Source: Hymenoscyphus infarciens
Taxonomy: Eukaryota > Ascomycota > Leotiomycetes > Helotiales > Helotiaceae
NCBI GenBank assembly: GCA_001414345.1
Contig: LLCB01000197.1
Coordinates: forward strand, 47,829 to 111,828
DNA: 64,000 nucleotides
Direction of reading: 5' to 3'
Part shown: positions 1 to 12,029 of the stretch, in pieces
Position numbering within the stretch: position 1 is the first letter of the stretch
Layout of the letters: each line of letters opens with the position of its first letter
Notes under the pieces: model-generated
The model's input: only the letters and a program-made list of their open reading frames with translations
Told to the model about the DNA's origin: nothing
Database searches by the model: none
Translations under genes and position numbers: made by a program

Positions 1-80
1 TGGCAGAAGAGTCTTGGGGGTTCCAGGTTGTTGTCGCTCTCTGTCGGGGTTGAGTGGAGGTTGAGATATCTTCGATCTGG

Positions 81-152
81 GAGAGACAGCTGGAGAGAGA
101 CAGCTGGAGAGAGACAGCTGGAGAGAGATAGCTGGAGAGAGACTGGAGAGAG
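81..152. repeat. 14-bp minisatellite shortening to 11 bp
   Basis: The unit GAGAGACAGCTGGA is repeated three times, followed by one copy with a single substitution and then two 11-bp copies (GAGAGACTGGA) that lack three bases. The change of unit length within one array suggests slippage. It does not overlap any supported gene. Confidence 0.85.
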
Positions 153-1234
153 ACTGGAAGTCTGACGTTGATGGCGCCTACCTTGACCTCGACCTCGACC
201 TCGGTCTACCTCCTGCAAAGAGGCTTGCAAAGGTATGAAGTAGTCGCAATGGAATACCATCCACCAGAGTCCGAAGCTCTTCGGTGGTGGTTCGCCTGGC
301 CTGGTCTGACTTGGAGGTGTAGATGTCGATAGACACGCTTCCCTCCCAAGTTGAGTGGTGAAAGTGGTGTAAATATTTATTCTGCCGCCAGTGGAAAATT
401 AAGTTGTAAGCGACGGGAAGCAACTCGAGTCGCGACTTCCCCAACGACCCCATTCACTCCCATCACCGCAAGAGAAAGGTTCAAGAATATCAAAACACAA
501 CATTTCGCGAATGTCGCAGAGGGCGATACCTCACCTCCGATGAGTTGGAGCTGAAATTCCACTAGGTTCATTCCATTCTCTTGCATTCTAAAAAGAGGTT
601 GCGAATTACTTTTTTGTTTGAGCGAACGTCTTTCAGAACGTCTCTCTTCGGGAGCTCGCCGCTGCTGATCAAAATGCTGCTGTCGAGTTCTCCCAAAAAG
701 TGTCTGGAAAGACGCAACATTGCGACGGACAGAGAGGAAAGTTTGCAAGCAAGAACAGGAAGCATACCCTTTCCTCGAGACTCACGCTGCTTGAGATCCC
801 GACAAGAATTCTAGCAAAATGAGGCTATCCCAGACAATGACAATCGGCAGCCCTCCCAGCTTTACTTCAACAGTATGCTTGTGCCTGGGAGGTTGGAAGC
901 AAATTTGCTCCTCTTTAGCATCGACCCAAAAAGGAAGGCAATTCTCGCACTACAGATGGGAAGCAACTACTGTAGGTGAAAAGGATGAGATTGAGGAGTC
1001 CTTGTTCTACCTCTCGTCGAAAACATTCTTCTACTTGAAAGTTTTACTGACACCAAGCATTTAGGAGAACTCGGAAAACCCGTGCGCTGTAGTCGAATGA
1101 TACCAACTTCCTAATTAAGCCTCCCGAAACAGAGGTGAACCGAGTTTTTCTCGAGGCAATCAGCCATCCTGGCGAATGGATCGACAGAACCAAGCATATC
1201 CTTCTGCGGTGTAGGTCTGAAGAATTTCATGTGA

Positions 1235-1700
1235 TTGCGAGAGGAGTATCGCTTCTTCCTCCTTCACCCTCCTGCCCAAAGGGGCACCACGCCGGAGGAA
1301 GTACAACGAAAGACTTCAACCCTACAATCTGATTGCCAATCTGCAAACTCGAGCTTCCAATCAATTATTGCCAAACCTCAGTACTCTTATCTCGCACAAG
1401 TGGAAGGCAGATATGAAAACGTATTTTGGCTCTCTGCCGACTACCGAGAAGAAAACATGGGTTTACTTTACGAGTGGAGTTTCCAAGTTGTATAACGATG
1501 GAACATGTCTCTGCAATTGAGATTCTGCAAGACTGGCGGCCGCAACATTCCACAAGACGATGAAAGGCACAGCCTTATTTCGACATGGCGAGAGAGAAAG
1601 GGGGGTGGACTGTGTCAGGGAGGCCGCTCGCAAACTCCATACTCTAGTAATAAGGTTTCGGGGAATTCTCGGAATGATCTTTCGTCGAGTTGAAGAGATT
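1235..1700 (+). pseudogene. Possible NB-ARC/NLR gene relic
   Basis: One plus-strand frame around 1390-1480 reads QVEGRYENVFWLSAD. This resembles the RNBS-A-like stretch just after the P-loop in fungal NB-ARC proteins, where a phrase such as 'Y..VFWL.AD' is common. A little downstream, near 1500-1570, another frame reads AIEILQDWRPQHST, which resembles the following 'W' segment of the same domain. The two pieces are in different frames with a stop between them, and no P-loop (GxGKT) was found upstream, so any such gene is badly decayed. This is pattern recognition only, and chance similarity is a real alternative. Confidence 0.25.
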
Positions 1701-2403
1701 GTTCATGAAACGCCCCAGTTATTTGGAATGCAATCTGGTGGGTAATGTCAGAACCTTCAGGCTCAAAGAATTTTGCCAAGCGGAGGAGAGCGAAGTAGAT
1801 CTTTCACTGATCCGTGTACTTTTCCTTGGTAATTAATAGGAACTCGATACATTTTGCCATTGACAGAACAGCATCACCGACCAAGTTACAAGGTCGGCAG
1901 GCCTTGGGGGCTAATCGCACAGTAGAGAAACACGTCCTTGGGAGAGGGATAACGATCCACAAAAGTCTGCAAGATGCCCAACTACATACAAGGCCTTTGC
2001 ATGAACGCGTCGAGGTTTCGTGCCATACGGACATGGTTTATGTCGGGCTGTTTTTTCGATATGGCAGGAGGATTGACTCCAGGTGGCCGAGACCGACATG
2101 CCGCAACGACAGAAGAGGGGAGGTTATGTTAACGTTTTGGGTGGCACACTCACAAAGCTTATATTGACAGAATGTCCACAGACATACCTCTTGGCGATAG
2201 CATCACCACCGATTACAGGACTACTGGTACCTCTATGGAGATCGCACCACTGGCACGCGGTTTTAAATAAGCCCTGACCCTCCGCAGGGCTGCTTATACC
2301 GGCTATAACTAGCCCTCCTAAGAGCCGTGTAACTCGGTTAAAACGTTGCGACGCGGCAACTACGCGCGGCAGCTAGCTACACGCTGAACTAAAATAAGGA
2401 AGC

Positions 2404-5400
2404 CCGAGGATAAAGACGCGATATAGCACGCGCATAGCTATAGGCTATCTAGATAGACTATAGTATAATATTAGAATAGTAATAGTAAATATAACTTAAA
2501 TAGACGAAGAAGTCTAAACTTTACTTTCTAGACTTTAATAGACTAATAAGTCTAGAATATTTAATTTATTATATAGATTATATATACCTTTTAATAACTA
2601 ATAGACTAATAGTATTAGAATATTTATGCCTTTTAATAGCTAATAGACGAATATATCTAGAATATTTAATATTTTATATATCTTATATAAACTCTTAAAT
2701 AGCTAATAAGTCTATAATATTTAATTTATTATTTAATTTATTATATATATTAATAATAGCTCTTAGTATTTAATAGTCTAGTAAGCTTAAACTAACTAAA
2801 TAAAAAGTTATAATATATATACTCTTTAGTTTTTAATAGACTAATAAGTCTAAAGTAATTATATAAATATAAATAATATTTAATATATATACTTTTTAGT
2901 TTTTAATAAACTAAAAAATCTAAGATAATTAGCTATTTTAGATATTAGTAGTTTAATAAGTCTTAATTAATTAAGTAAATAAATAAAGTTTATAATAAAA
3001 TAATTAGTCTAAAATAACTATATAAAGAAATAATCTATATATATAAAATCTAGACTTTTTAGATTTTAATAAGCTAATAAGACGTTTTATAATTATTATA
3101 AGAGTAAATAGCCTCTTATATACTAGTTATATACTATAAGAGGTTATAGTACGTATAGAGTAGGCTATAGAGTAGACTAGAAGTACGTAAGTTAAATTAG
3201 TATAGAGTAGATTAGATAATCGCTAAATCACGTTTCTAAGAAGTCGAAGTATAAGATAAGAGTAAAGACTTAAAATTAACTTTTAACTTAATTTCTAATT
3301 ATAAGAATACTAGAAGGCTATATATACTTCTAGAGTAAATACTAGAAGCTTCTATAGCTTATAAATCAAAAAGTTACTAGAAGATTCTAAAGATTATATA
3401 TTTACTTAACTATAACTAAGAACGTAACTAAACCTTCTAGATAATACTAGAAAGAACTAGTATAGACTAAGGTTTAAATCTAAAGTCTATTAGTAAGTAA
3501 GGTAATTATTATCTAATACTAATATATATATACTCGCTTAGCTAGCGTTCTTAGCTATAAGTAGATAGCTTTTTAAATTTTAAGCTCTTTATATATTTCT
3601 AATATAGTAGTAATATACTCGGTTCTACGTATCTACTAGAGTTACTACTATACGCTCTTTTTATAAACCTTATTTTTAAAGCTTTAAGCTTCTTTTACTT
3701 AATAGTATAAACCTATTCTACTCTTACGAAAGTAACTAATTTATCTACTTTATAAAAATAATAATTTACTTAATCTACTATAATAATAGACTCGAATAAG
3801 AAGCCTAAGCCTAGTACTAGTATTCTCTTACTTATAAAGAAGAACTTTAATAAATAGATAATCGATATTTATATCTTACTTAACTAAAATAAGCTATAGA
3901 AGATTATTATAGAATAGTATCTTCTAGCTTAACTTTCTAATAACGAAAAGAAGACTAAACTAGAAAAGGAAAAGCTTATTAAATATTAAACTAAATAAGT
4001 ATAACTTATTAAAGTAGTTAATCTTATTATACTTTATTTCTTATCTAATATTAATTATAAGCTTAAAAATAGAGATTTTAATAATAGTTAGCTTCTTACT
4101 CTAGACAACTAAACTAGCTTTATAAAATCTCTTATTTAGCTTCTTATCTACTACTACGATAATACTAAAAATATAGAAGAGTATTTATAAGAAGTTAAGA
4201 CTCTTATTAAACGAGTTAACTTCTTTAACGTCGTTCTTACTTCTAATATATATATAATTCTTACTCTTACTCTAGGACTTTATAATTATAAGTCTTACTA
4301 ATCTATTATATAACTTTAGTAAATTAATAATATTACTTTTATAAATAAAGTAATATAAATAGTTTAAGACGAAATAGTATATAAAAAGAAAGCTAGTTTT
4401 AGTAGAGATAGTACTTTTTTAGTCTACTAAAACTCTAGTTTCTTAAAATATATAAAGTATAAGAAGTCTAGCTATAAAAGTAAGAAATACTAGATTAATA
4501 AGACTTATAACTATTATAAAAGGAAGAGATATATTAAAAAGATAAAGAAGTATAATAATAAGAATAAGAAAAGATATAAAGAGAAGAATAGAAGCGAATT
4601 AGATAGAATAGAGAAGGCTTTTAGCTATACTTCTCTTTCTTAATAAACTATATAATATAAACGATATAATATAATATATTAGAAACGAGGTTCTTAGATT
4701 TATTAAGAGATTAGCTACTTCTTAAAAGACTTAATAAGAGAGTAGTCTCTTAGGATATTTTAAAGAACTTAAGTCTATCTTTAGTTTTTAGAATATTTTA
4801 AAAGACTTGAATTTGCTTTTAGTTATTAGAATATTTTTAAAAGACTTAAGTTTATCTTCGGATTTGCTTTTTATAGAATATTTTTTTAAGAGAAATAATA
4901 CTTTTTTTAGAAAGATAGAATATTATATTAAAAGAGACGCTTTTAAAGATAATTTATAGAAAATAGATAAGAAACGAAAGAGAAATAAAAGGTTATAAAG
5001 TAGTATTACTTAGAGAGAGATATTATAAGAGTAAATAGTCTCTTATATACTAGTTATATATCTACTCGCTTAGCTAGCGTTCTTAGCTATAAGTAGTTAG
5101 CTTAGATAGCTTTTTAAATATTAAGCTCTTTATATATTTCTAATAATAATTAGGCTCTAGCTATCTATATATCTATATATTACTATATCGCGACTATATT
5201 ACTATTAGTAGCTCTAGTAGTTATTCTATAACTATGTTATAAGCTAAAGCTCTTCTCTTAGTATTATTATATTATTCTATACTCTATTATAATAGCTTAG
5301 ACCTCGCTGAGTTATAACGCTCTAACCGAGTTATATAGCTCTTAGGAAAGTCTATTATAACTAGTATAACTAGGTCTTAAAAGCTTAAAAGAGTTAAGAC
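2404..5400. repeat. AT-rich, RIP-degenerate transposon block (left part)
   Basis: Composition changes abruptly at about 2400. From there CpA and TpG dinucleotides become very rare while TpA is abundant and CpG persists (CGCGC, ACG and TCG are frequent). This is the expected end product of RIP, which converts CpA to TpA on either strand. All reading frames are broken by TAG/TAA, mostly where TGG or CAA/CAG codons would be expected. The block contains the LTR-retrotransposon relic listed separately. Confidence 0.9.
3090..5170 (+). mobile_element. RIP-mutated LTR retrotransposon relic
   Basis: Two segments occur as direct repeats. The first is the stretch starting TTATAAGAGTAAATAG at about 3098 and 5026. 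The second starts CTCGCTTAGCTAGCGTTC at about 3533 and 5054. In the right copy they are adjacent; in the left copy about 400 bp lies between them. This fits LTRs with an insertion in the left one or a deletion in the right one. Between them, a plus-strand frame near 3840-3920 reads like a retroviral Gag start in which Trp codons have become TAG. Near 4500-4600 a basic stretch with Tyr codons could be a zinc knuckle whose Cys codons (TGT) became TAT. The superfamily (Copia versus Gypsy) is not decided. Confidence 0.55.
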
Positions 5401-6052
5401 GCGCTATACTCGTAGCTGGATTCCAACCGTTATCGTCGCTCCTTATCACTAGTATCGGGATCGACAACTTTAAGAACCTGCCCTCAGATCATCTTCTCTC
5501 CTTCCAACGTCGGCGAACTACTGCAGCGAAATCTGAAGAATTGCGGCGATATCAACGTCTCATCGTCCCGCCGATGGAGCCTGTCCTGCTACCACCCCCA
5601 CCCAACTTTGGTCCTGCTAGGCAGGCTTTTTACTTCACACGGTCGGTACCTAGCCTTGCGCATTCCTCCGCTTCCACACGCTAAGCCTATAGGAAAAATT
5701 ATTTTGTTAGGCCGCTCTAAGAATCTTCAAATCTTCCTCCGTCATTCCCAAATAGCCTAGCTCCTTCACCAGTAAATGGCAAACATGCGCTGGTTAAAAA
5801 TATATTGCCTGATAGTATTTGGAATGTTGTATATGCCACATTTCCCCAGATTTCGCCATGTTCTTTTGATTGTTGCGTATCACATGTCATATACTGTAAG
5901 TTTTGTAATATAGGAGTTTACGGTATTACACTGGCAAGCGCTGGCAGTTGGAAGCATCCATCATACGGGGCTTTCTACAATTGAAATGCCGAGGCGGGAG
6001 TCCGTTTTCAAGGCCTAAACGACATTGGTCCGATCAAGGAATGATATACGTA
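5401..6052. other. Undamaged island between two RIP blocks
   Basis: Composition returns to normal, with CA and TG frequent, for about 650 bp between two saturated RIP blocks. No open frame of useful length and no RNA gene was seen. It may be original unique sequence left between two insertions. Confidence 0.6.
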
Positions 6053-8515
6053 TACATCTTACGTATACGCGGCGTACTCTAAAACACACTTATAGAGACC
6101 GCGCGCTATACTAAGAACCGGCTCTTAGAGAGCTTCAAAGTCTAGTTAACGTATTCTTAACTAAAGAGCCTTATACTATAAGTCTATACGTAAAAAGTAT
6201 TTTTATAATAAATTATTAGATTTATAAAAAAGTCTATAATTTAATTAGAAGTAGATATCTATAGTAATATATTCTATTTCTTTATAAAAGCTTAGTATAT
6301 CTTCTCTATAGTCGTAGATTAGTACTAATATTTATAAAATACTTATTTAATCTACTACTAGTACTTCTTTATAGAAAAAGCTCTATATATATAAATCTAT
6401 AATACTAGACTTATAAGTAGTGAAATAGAGAAAATAAAATCTAAAAGAGTTTATTTCTCTATTAAATAGAGAATATATATAAAAGAGAAATATAGTTATA
6501 ATAGCTAAGATAGATTACTTATCTACTAAATAGAGAATAAGAGTTAATAAAATTTTAATTTATAATAGTTTTAATCTTTATTAATTCGAAAATATATATA
6601 AAAGAGATATATAAAATAAGAATAGCTAAAAAAGTCTAGTTCTTAACTAAGTAGAGAATAGAAGATAAAATAGAAAGTAATAATAGTTTTAATATCTACT
6701 AAATAGAAAATATAAGTAAAAGAGCTATATATAGCTATACTATCTCGAATAGTTTAAATCTCTACTAACTAAAGAATAAGAGTATATTTTAATAATACTC
6801 TTTTTTAATTAAGAATCTATTTTAAAAGTTTTAAGCTTTTTGAAATACTAGTTAGAAGTTAATAAGATTTAACTAGACTATATAGATCTTATTAATTAAC
6901 TAGATATAGAATAGTATTTTAATAATAGTAACTATAAGAGAGAAGAGAATAGTTTATAATATAAATATTTTTAAAAAAGATAAAAGTAGTCTTTTAACTT
7001 TAATTATATTATAAACTTTTATTTAAGCTATATATACTTTATATAAGAAGGTCTTAGTCTTTTCTTTTAAAATATAATTAATTAATAAAACTTCTATTCT
7101 TTCTTATAAGTTAAGATTCTAATCTAGCTACTACTATTAGATAAAAACTAGTTAAGCTTTTACTTTTTATATAATCTTTTACTTTATTTTTATTATTAGA
7201 TATTTATCTAAATTAGTTAATACTCTAATACTTTAGAGTTAAAAGTCTTTAACTTAATTATTTTTATATATATATCTTTTAAAAGTTATTTTCTTTATTT
7301 TCTAAATAATTTTAAATTTATAATTCTAGTAAACTATATTATTAATATATAATATAAATATAAAGGTTTATAAGTTATAAATTTACTTTAAAATCCTATT
7401 TTCTAGTACTTTTAAAATAAAATTTCTTTTTATATATATACTAAGTTATTAGTATCTAATAGATATTATTTTTAATACTCTTTTTATTTATATAATAACT
7501 AAAAAGAAACTTAACTTTAAAGTAGATTATATAGCTTTTCTTATAATAATACTAGTAGATTAGAATTAGATTATAAAAACTTTATATAACTAAGAAGATT
7601 CATTAAATAGAACTAAAATAATATTTAATCTATAAATCTACTAACTTTTGAAATTCAAAATTAATATCTTTTTAAGTCTATAATTTATATTATACTTACT
7701 AGATATTCTTTTTTTACTTACTACTTAGTAGAGAACGAGACTATTCTAGCTATAGATATCTCTTTTACTTATATAATTAACTTAAAGATTAAAACTATTA
7801 TAGTTTTATATTATATTTACTCTTATTCTCTACTTAATAGAGAACTAAGCTATACTAGCGACTATATTTATATTTATTCTTTACTTCTTATTCTCTACTA
7901 GTAGAGAATTTAACAAAGCTAGTTATATATTTTTTATACTTTTAATCTCTACTTAGTAAAGAGACAATTCTAGCTATTATAGTTATATATATTATTCTTT
8001 ATCTTATTTTCTACTTATAAAGAAGTAGAGTATTCTAATATCTATAGTTATTTTTCTATATTTAATTCTTATTCTCTATTTAGTAGAGAATTAGACTAAT
8101 CTAGCTTTTTATCTTCTCTACTCTTAGTCTCTACTTAGTAGTAAATAAGAGAATTAAACTATTATTATTATATATATTTTTTACTCTTATTTTCTATTTT
8201 ATAAAAAAGTAGATAAATCTAGCTTTATATTTTATATACTCTTATTTCTTAATTTATAAAAAATTAGTCTATTTAAGCTATTTTAACTATATATATATAT
8301 CTATTTTACTTATATTCTCTACTAAGTAGAGAATATAAGTATTATTACTAATTTTTACTTAATAGAGAATTTAACTATTCTAGTTATTATACTTATATAT
8401 CTCTTTACTAGTATTCTCTACTTAGTAGACTTTATAAAACTCTAGGAGCTAGTTCTTAGTATAGTACGCGGCCTCTAGAAGTAGGTCTAGTAATAGAGTT
8501 CGTATAGGTAAGATA
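6053..8515. mobile_element. RIP-mutated DNA element with long terminal inverted repeats
   Basis: The left end (about 6054-6150) is matched by the reverse complement of the right end (about 8420-8515). The left reads CGCGCGCTATACTAAGAACC near 6100; the right, reversed, reads CGCGTACTATACTAAGAACT, with mostly transition differences and agreeing flanks. Inside each end lie diverged copies of a unit containing CTCTACTTAGTAGAGAAT: inverted at about 6400-6790 and direct at about 7710-8440. The element is therefore symmetrical over most of its 2.46 kb. No transposase frame survives, so the superfamily cannot be assigned. Target duplications were not identified with certainty. Confidence 0.6.
6424..6840. 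repeat. Stretch without any CpA or TpG
   Basis: Reading these lines base by base I find no CA and no TG dinucleotide for over 400 bases, and none in 6136-6420 either. CG, CT and GC occur. This is direct sequence evidence that the RIP substrate was exhausted on both strands. Confidence 0.85.
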
Positions 8516-8559
8516 TTAAGAGATATATATTACTCTTCTTTCGTAGAATATAATAAAAG

Positions 8560-9128
8560 GTAGATTACTAGTGCTGGTTTTACTAAAGAAGAGTCAACTA
8601 TTAGCTCCGAGGCGTCTGTTTTTTTAATAGAGTCGATTTAGCCAGTTGCCGAGAGAGAGCATAAACTGGCCTGTAAATCGGAGATACCTCTTACCTACTA
8701 TTTTACCTACTTTTCCCTGTCTAGAAACCCTCGAGGTTCCAACATTACTGAGTCTTTGTAAGTATCTCGTCATCCTAAACTGTTACCAAAACCAGACGGA
8801 CTGCTTTCTCTAAATTAGTCACTGTACTCAACTACCTAGCATAGTGGCAAGACTATCGCTTAGTCCCCCGTGACATAGTACAGTGCAATTTTTGATAAGA
8901 GAAAACTTGGCGTGCCCTGTACATTCTACTCTTTTGTATTTGAAAATCTTCACCTCGTTAAAAATTCATATCGTTGCATTATCCATATAGCCGACAAGGG
9001 TGTGGTTACGGAGTGATGTGCCTCTGGGAATCGCCACGAGTTTGACCATACCCACTGATCTAGACTTATATGTTCCCCTCCCTTACCCAGTTTTCTCTCG
9101 TTTCTAGACCAGAACTTACTACTCCAAA
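8560..9128 (+). promoter_or_regulatory. Upstream region of the ferric reductase gene
   Basis: Sequence becomes normal again after about 8570. It holds no gene and ends in a pyrimidine-rich leader just before the start codon at 9129. The promoter therefore abuts a RIP-mutated, probably heterochromatic block only about 560 bp away. I did not recognise a specific iron-regulator (GATA-type) site with confidence. Confidence 0.4.
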
Positions 9129-11107
9129 ATGGCATTTTTTACTCCAGTTGTTACAGGAAAGAATGCCACCGCCAATGCTGCTGCCGCTGCCGCGGCCAAG
9201 AAGCAACAGTTAGCAAGAGCCATTGCACAGAAGAACAATGAGAACGCAGCCAAATATTTCACAGCTGCTATGGCGGGTTTCATCTTGCTGTTCTCGATTT
9301 TCCACTGGAGCCGGCTCTTGTACAGCAGATATGCTTCCAAGTCTGTCAAGGAATCTAGCATCATGAAGGGTCAAGTTTCTTCAACCAGGTATGTCGGCAA
9401 TCTCCCTTTTCTAATCTGCTTCGACTTCTTACATATAATTTTAGGTTGGCACGACAGATTCTCAACCACCCTGCTCCTGGTTTTAGTTCTGTTGGTCATC
9501 TCGTTGTCGTTCTGATCTATCTTGGGATCAATATTGCTTTGGCAGTAATTCGCGTAGACTTCAAAACACTAATTGGCCCTGCGAAGAGATGTGGCTGGTA
9601 AGTCATTAAATGAACTTGCTACCTTCATAGTTCGTATGCTCACTTATTATAGGATCGCATTTTGCAATATCGCATTCCTGACCTTTTTGGCATTGAAGAA
9701 CACACCACTCGCGTACCTGACAGCATACTCCTACGAAAGTCTCAACCCTCTTCATCAAATCGCTGGCTACACCACTATAATCTCGGCGCTTCTCCACGTC
9801 ACACTCGAATCCACGTACTTCAAGAGAGCCAACAATCTCCATGAATTGGTCGAGCGTGACCAGATTTTCGGCATAGTCGCCGTCAGCGCCATGGTCACCA
9901 TTTTCATCACAGCAATGGCTATGAAGAAGTTGAGATATGAAGCCTTCTACATCATTCATGTCACCATGTTTATGCTCATCATCGTCATGCTCTCAATGCA
10001 TCGACCGGAATTCGATATGAAAGAAATCATTATCGTCCTTGTTGCGGCTTCGATGTGGGGTTCGGATCGTATCCTCCGAGGCCTCAGAATACTTTGGTAT
10101 AGCCGGAACAACAAAGCCACTGTCTACCCTTTACCCCACGGAGGCACTCGAATCGTGCTGCCACGTTCGCCATCACGCGCCATCCCTGGGACACATTGTT
10201 TCTTGTGGGTGCCCAAGATTCGCCATTTCGAGACACATCCTTTCACGATTGTTAGCACGAGTCCGAATCTTGAACTTGTCATTTCTGCCTACGATGGCTT
10301 TACAAGCGATCTTCATGATTACGCGGTAAAAAATCCTGGCACTGCACTTCGTGCTTCTATTGATGGACCTTATGGTGCACTCCCGGATTTCTCAAAGTCG
10401 GCTGATAAACTTGTTCTCATTGCAGGTGGGAGTGGGGCTTCTTTTACCTTTGGTGTGGCGCTGGATACGATTAAGAGACTTGCTGTGGAGAGTACGATGA
10501 AGATTGATTTCATCTGGACTGTTCGTGAAGAAGGTAAGCACTCTACTATATTCATAAGTGTATGCTTGGTATTAAGCATGACATAGAAGCAATAACTTGG
10601 TTCGCGAAAGAACTCAATGAACTCAGACTATCTCCTCGAGTCAACCTCCTCCTTCACACAACTCGACCATCATCTGGAAAAACAAGCGGCACACAGACAC
10701 CAGCGTCTTCGCAAGTTGACGAAGAGAAATCCATCGTTTTCCCACCCTCAATCAGCAGCCCCTCTGTCACCAGTCCATCGATGAGCCGCCCGTCCGTGAA
10801 CACAAGTACCCAAACTCCATTCAAAACTGGCGATATCGAGAAACAAGATGCAGAGATGGAGCTTGGAATCCCTCGTCATCACCATACCCACCCATGGGAC
10901 TCCTCGGTCCTTGTTGTTGTTCATGGACGACCGGATATTGATGTACTCATTAAAGATATCGTTTCTAAGACGGACAAGAGTCAGAGAATTGCTATTGCGG
11001 GATGTGGACCGGATAGCATGATGAACGTTTTGAGGAAGTCGGCCACTGAGGCTATTAGTGTTTCTGGACCCAGCATTGAATTCCATTCTGAATCTTTTGG
11101 TTGGTAA
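9129..11107 (+). CDS. Ferric/cupric reductase-type transmembrane flavocytochrome
   Basis: Four exons, 9129-9388, 9445-9597, 9653-10533 and 10587-11107, join in phase to 604 residues. An N-terminal membrane segment lies at about residues 44-65. A ferric-reductase transmembrane domain spans about 138-265. His172/His186 and His240/His254 form two H-x13-H pairs, the expected bis-heme ligands. The FAD-binding motif HPFTI is at 333-337 and the NADPH-binding glycine motif GGSGASFTFG at 396-405. A low-complexity Ser/Thr/Pro insert (about 465-515) separates parts of the C-terminal reductase domain. The family (FRE/NOX) moves electrons from cytosolic NADPH across the membrane to extracellular Fe(III) or Cu(II). 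The fungal FRE type is more likely than NADPH oxidase because of the two-pair heme spacing and the length. Introns 1-3 are 53-56 bp. The substrate is inferred. Confidence 0.88.
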
Positions 11108-12029
11108 ATTAATCTTCATGTTATGTAATTATCTCTTTTGTTTTTAGCGTAGGGTGGGGTTGTGATGGGGTCGGGTTAGAAGGGGTTGTTGTATGGTCTA
11201 GGCTTGGATCAGGATGGCGTAAAGGAAAGGTGCGAGCTTCATTTGGATGATGACTTGCTTTGTATAGAACTACTTTTTTTCTCCGGGTATATAGGTTGTT
11301 CCTCTACGAAAGAGGAAGTCTTGCGTCGCTACGCTTTTCATGATGAAATATACTTACAGCACCATTATTTCATGCCACTAAATATCTCCATCGTGACTCG
11401 TGACGAAATGTCTTCTGAGTAATGATAACTACAAAGTGTTCAGGAATCGTATGATGGCATTCATTTATTCTCCCGACGCCATACATGACCAGAGAATTAC
11501 GCCTTGAGCCCAATATTTAGTCTGAATGGTTCGCTTAGGAGTAGCTGTCTAGTACTATCCAGTCAGTCGCTAGTCGCTATCTGCTATGCTTTATTCACCA
11601 ATTTCGGAAAGGACCATTTACGCTACTAGTAGTTACTACTTTATTTATTTAGTAGTGTGTCTTGTAAGGAAAGCACTCAAAGTCTAGAGGAATTAGATTA
11701 ATTAATTAAAGTTTCAAATGTTTTAAAAGTATAGAGAGTATTAGTTACCCATCTAAGCAACATTTATTTAACGTAGGTATCCTAACCGTTTTTGAGTTAT
11801 TTCAACAATGTAAGCGACCTAGACCCACAATTATAACACAAGTGATCTAAGCCGTCTCGTCAAGTCAGTTAATGGGTAGAATGATTGACTGTTGTTGCCT
11901 GCAAAAAAATAGTCACGCTGCCTACGAAAGCCTGCTTTCTCTGCCTACCTATCTCGAGATAGGGGCCGCCCGGTATGAGAGCGGCTAGAGTTTTATTGTT
12001 TTTTTGGTGTTTTTTTTTTTTTTAGTTCT
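11108..12029. other. Non-coding, 3' of the reductase gene
   Basis: The presumed 3' untranslated region of the reductase is followed by AT-rich sequence. The stretch ends in a pyrimidine tract with a run of about 14 T near 12010-12023. Short open frames (for example 11186-11422) have no recognisable content. No RNA gene was seen. Confidence 0.5.

Larger units (their letters stand above)
1..2403. other. Gene-poor left flank, no intact gene
   Basis: Base composition is normal, unlike the AT-rich block that follows. Only short overlapping open frames occur and none has a recognisable complete domain or a credible exon series. It contains a 14-bp minisatellite near 81-152 and a weak NB-ARC-like relic near 1235-1700, both listed separately. 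I see no RNA gene here. Confidence 0.6.
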
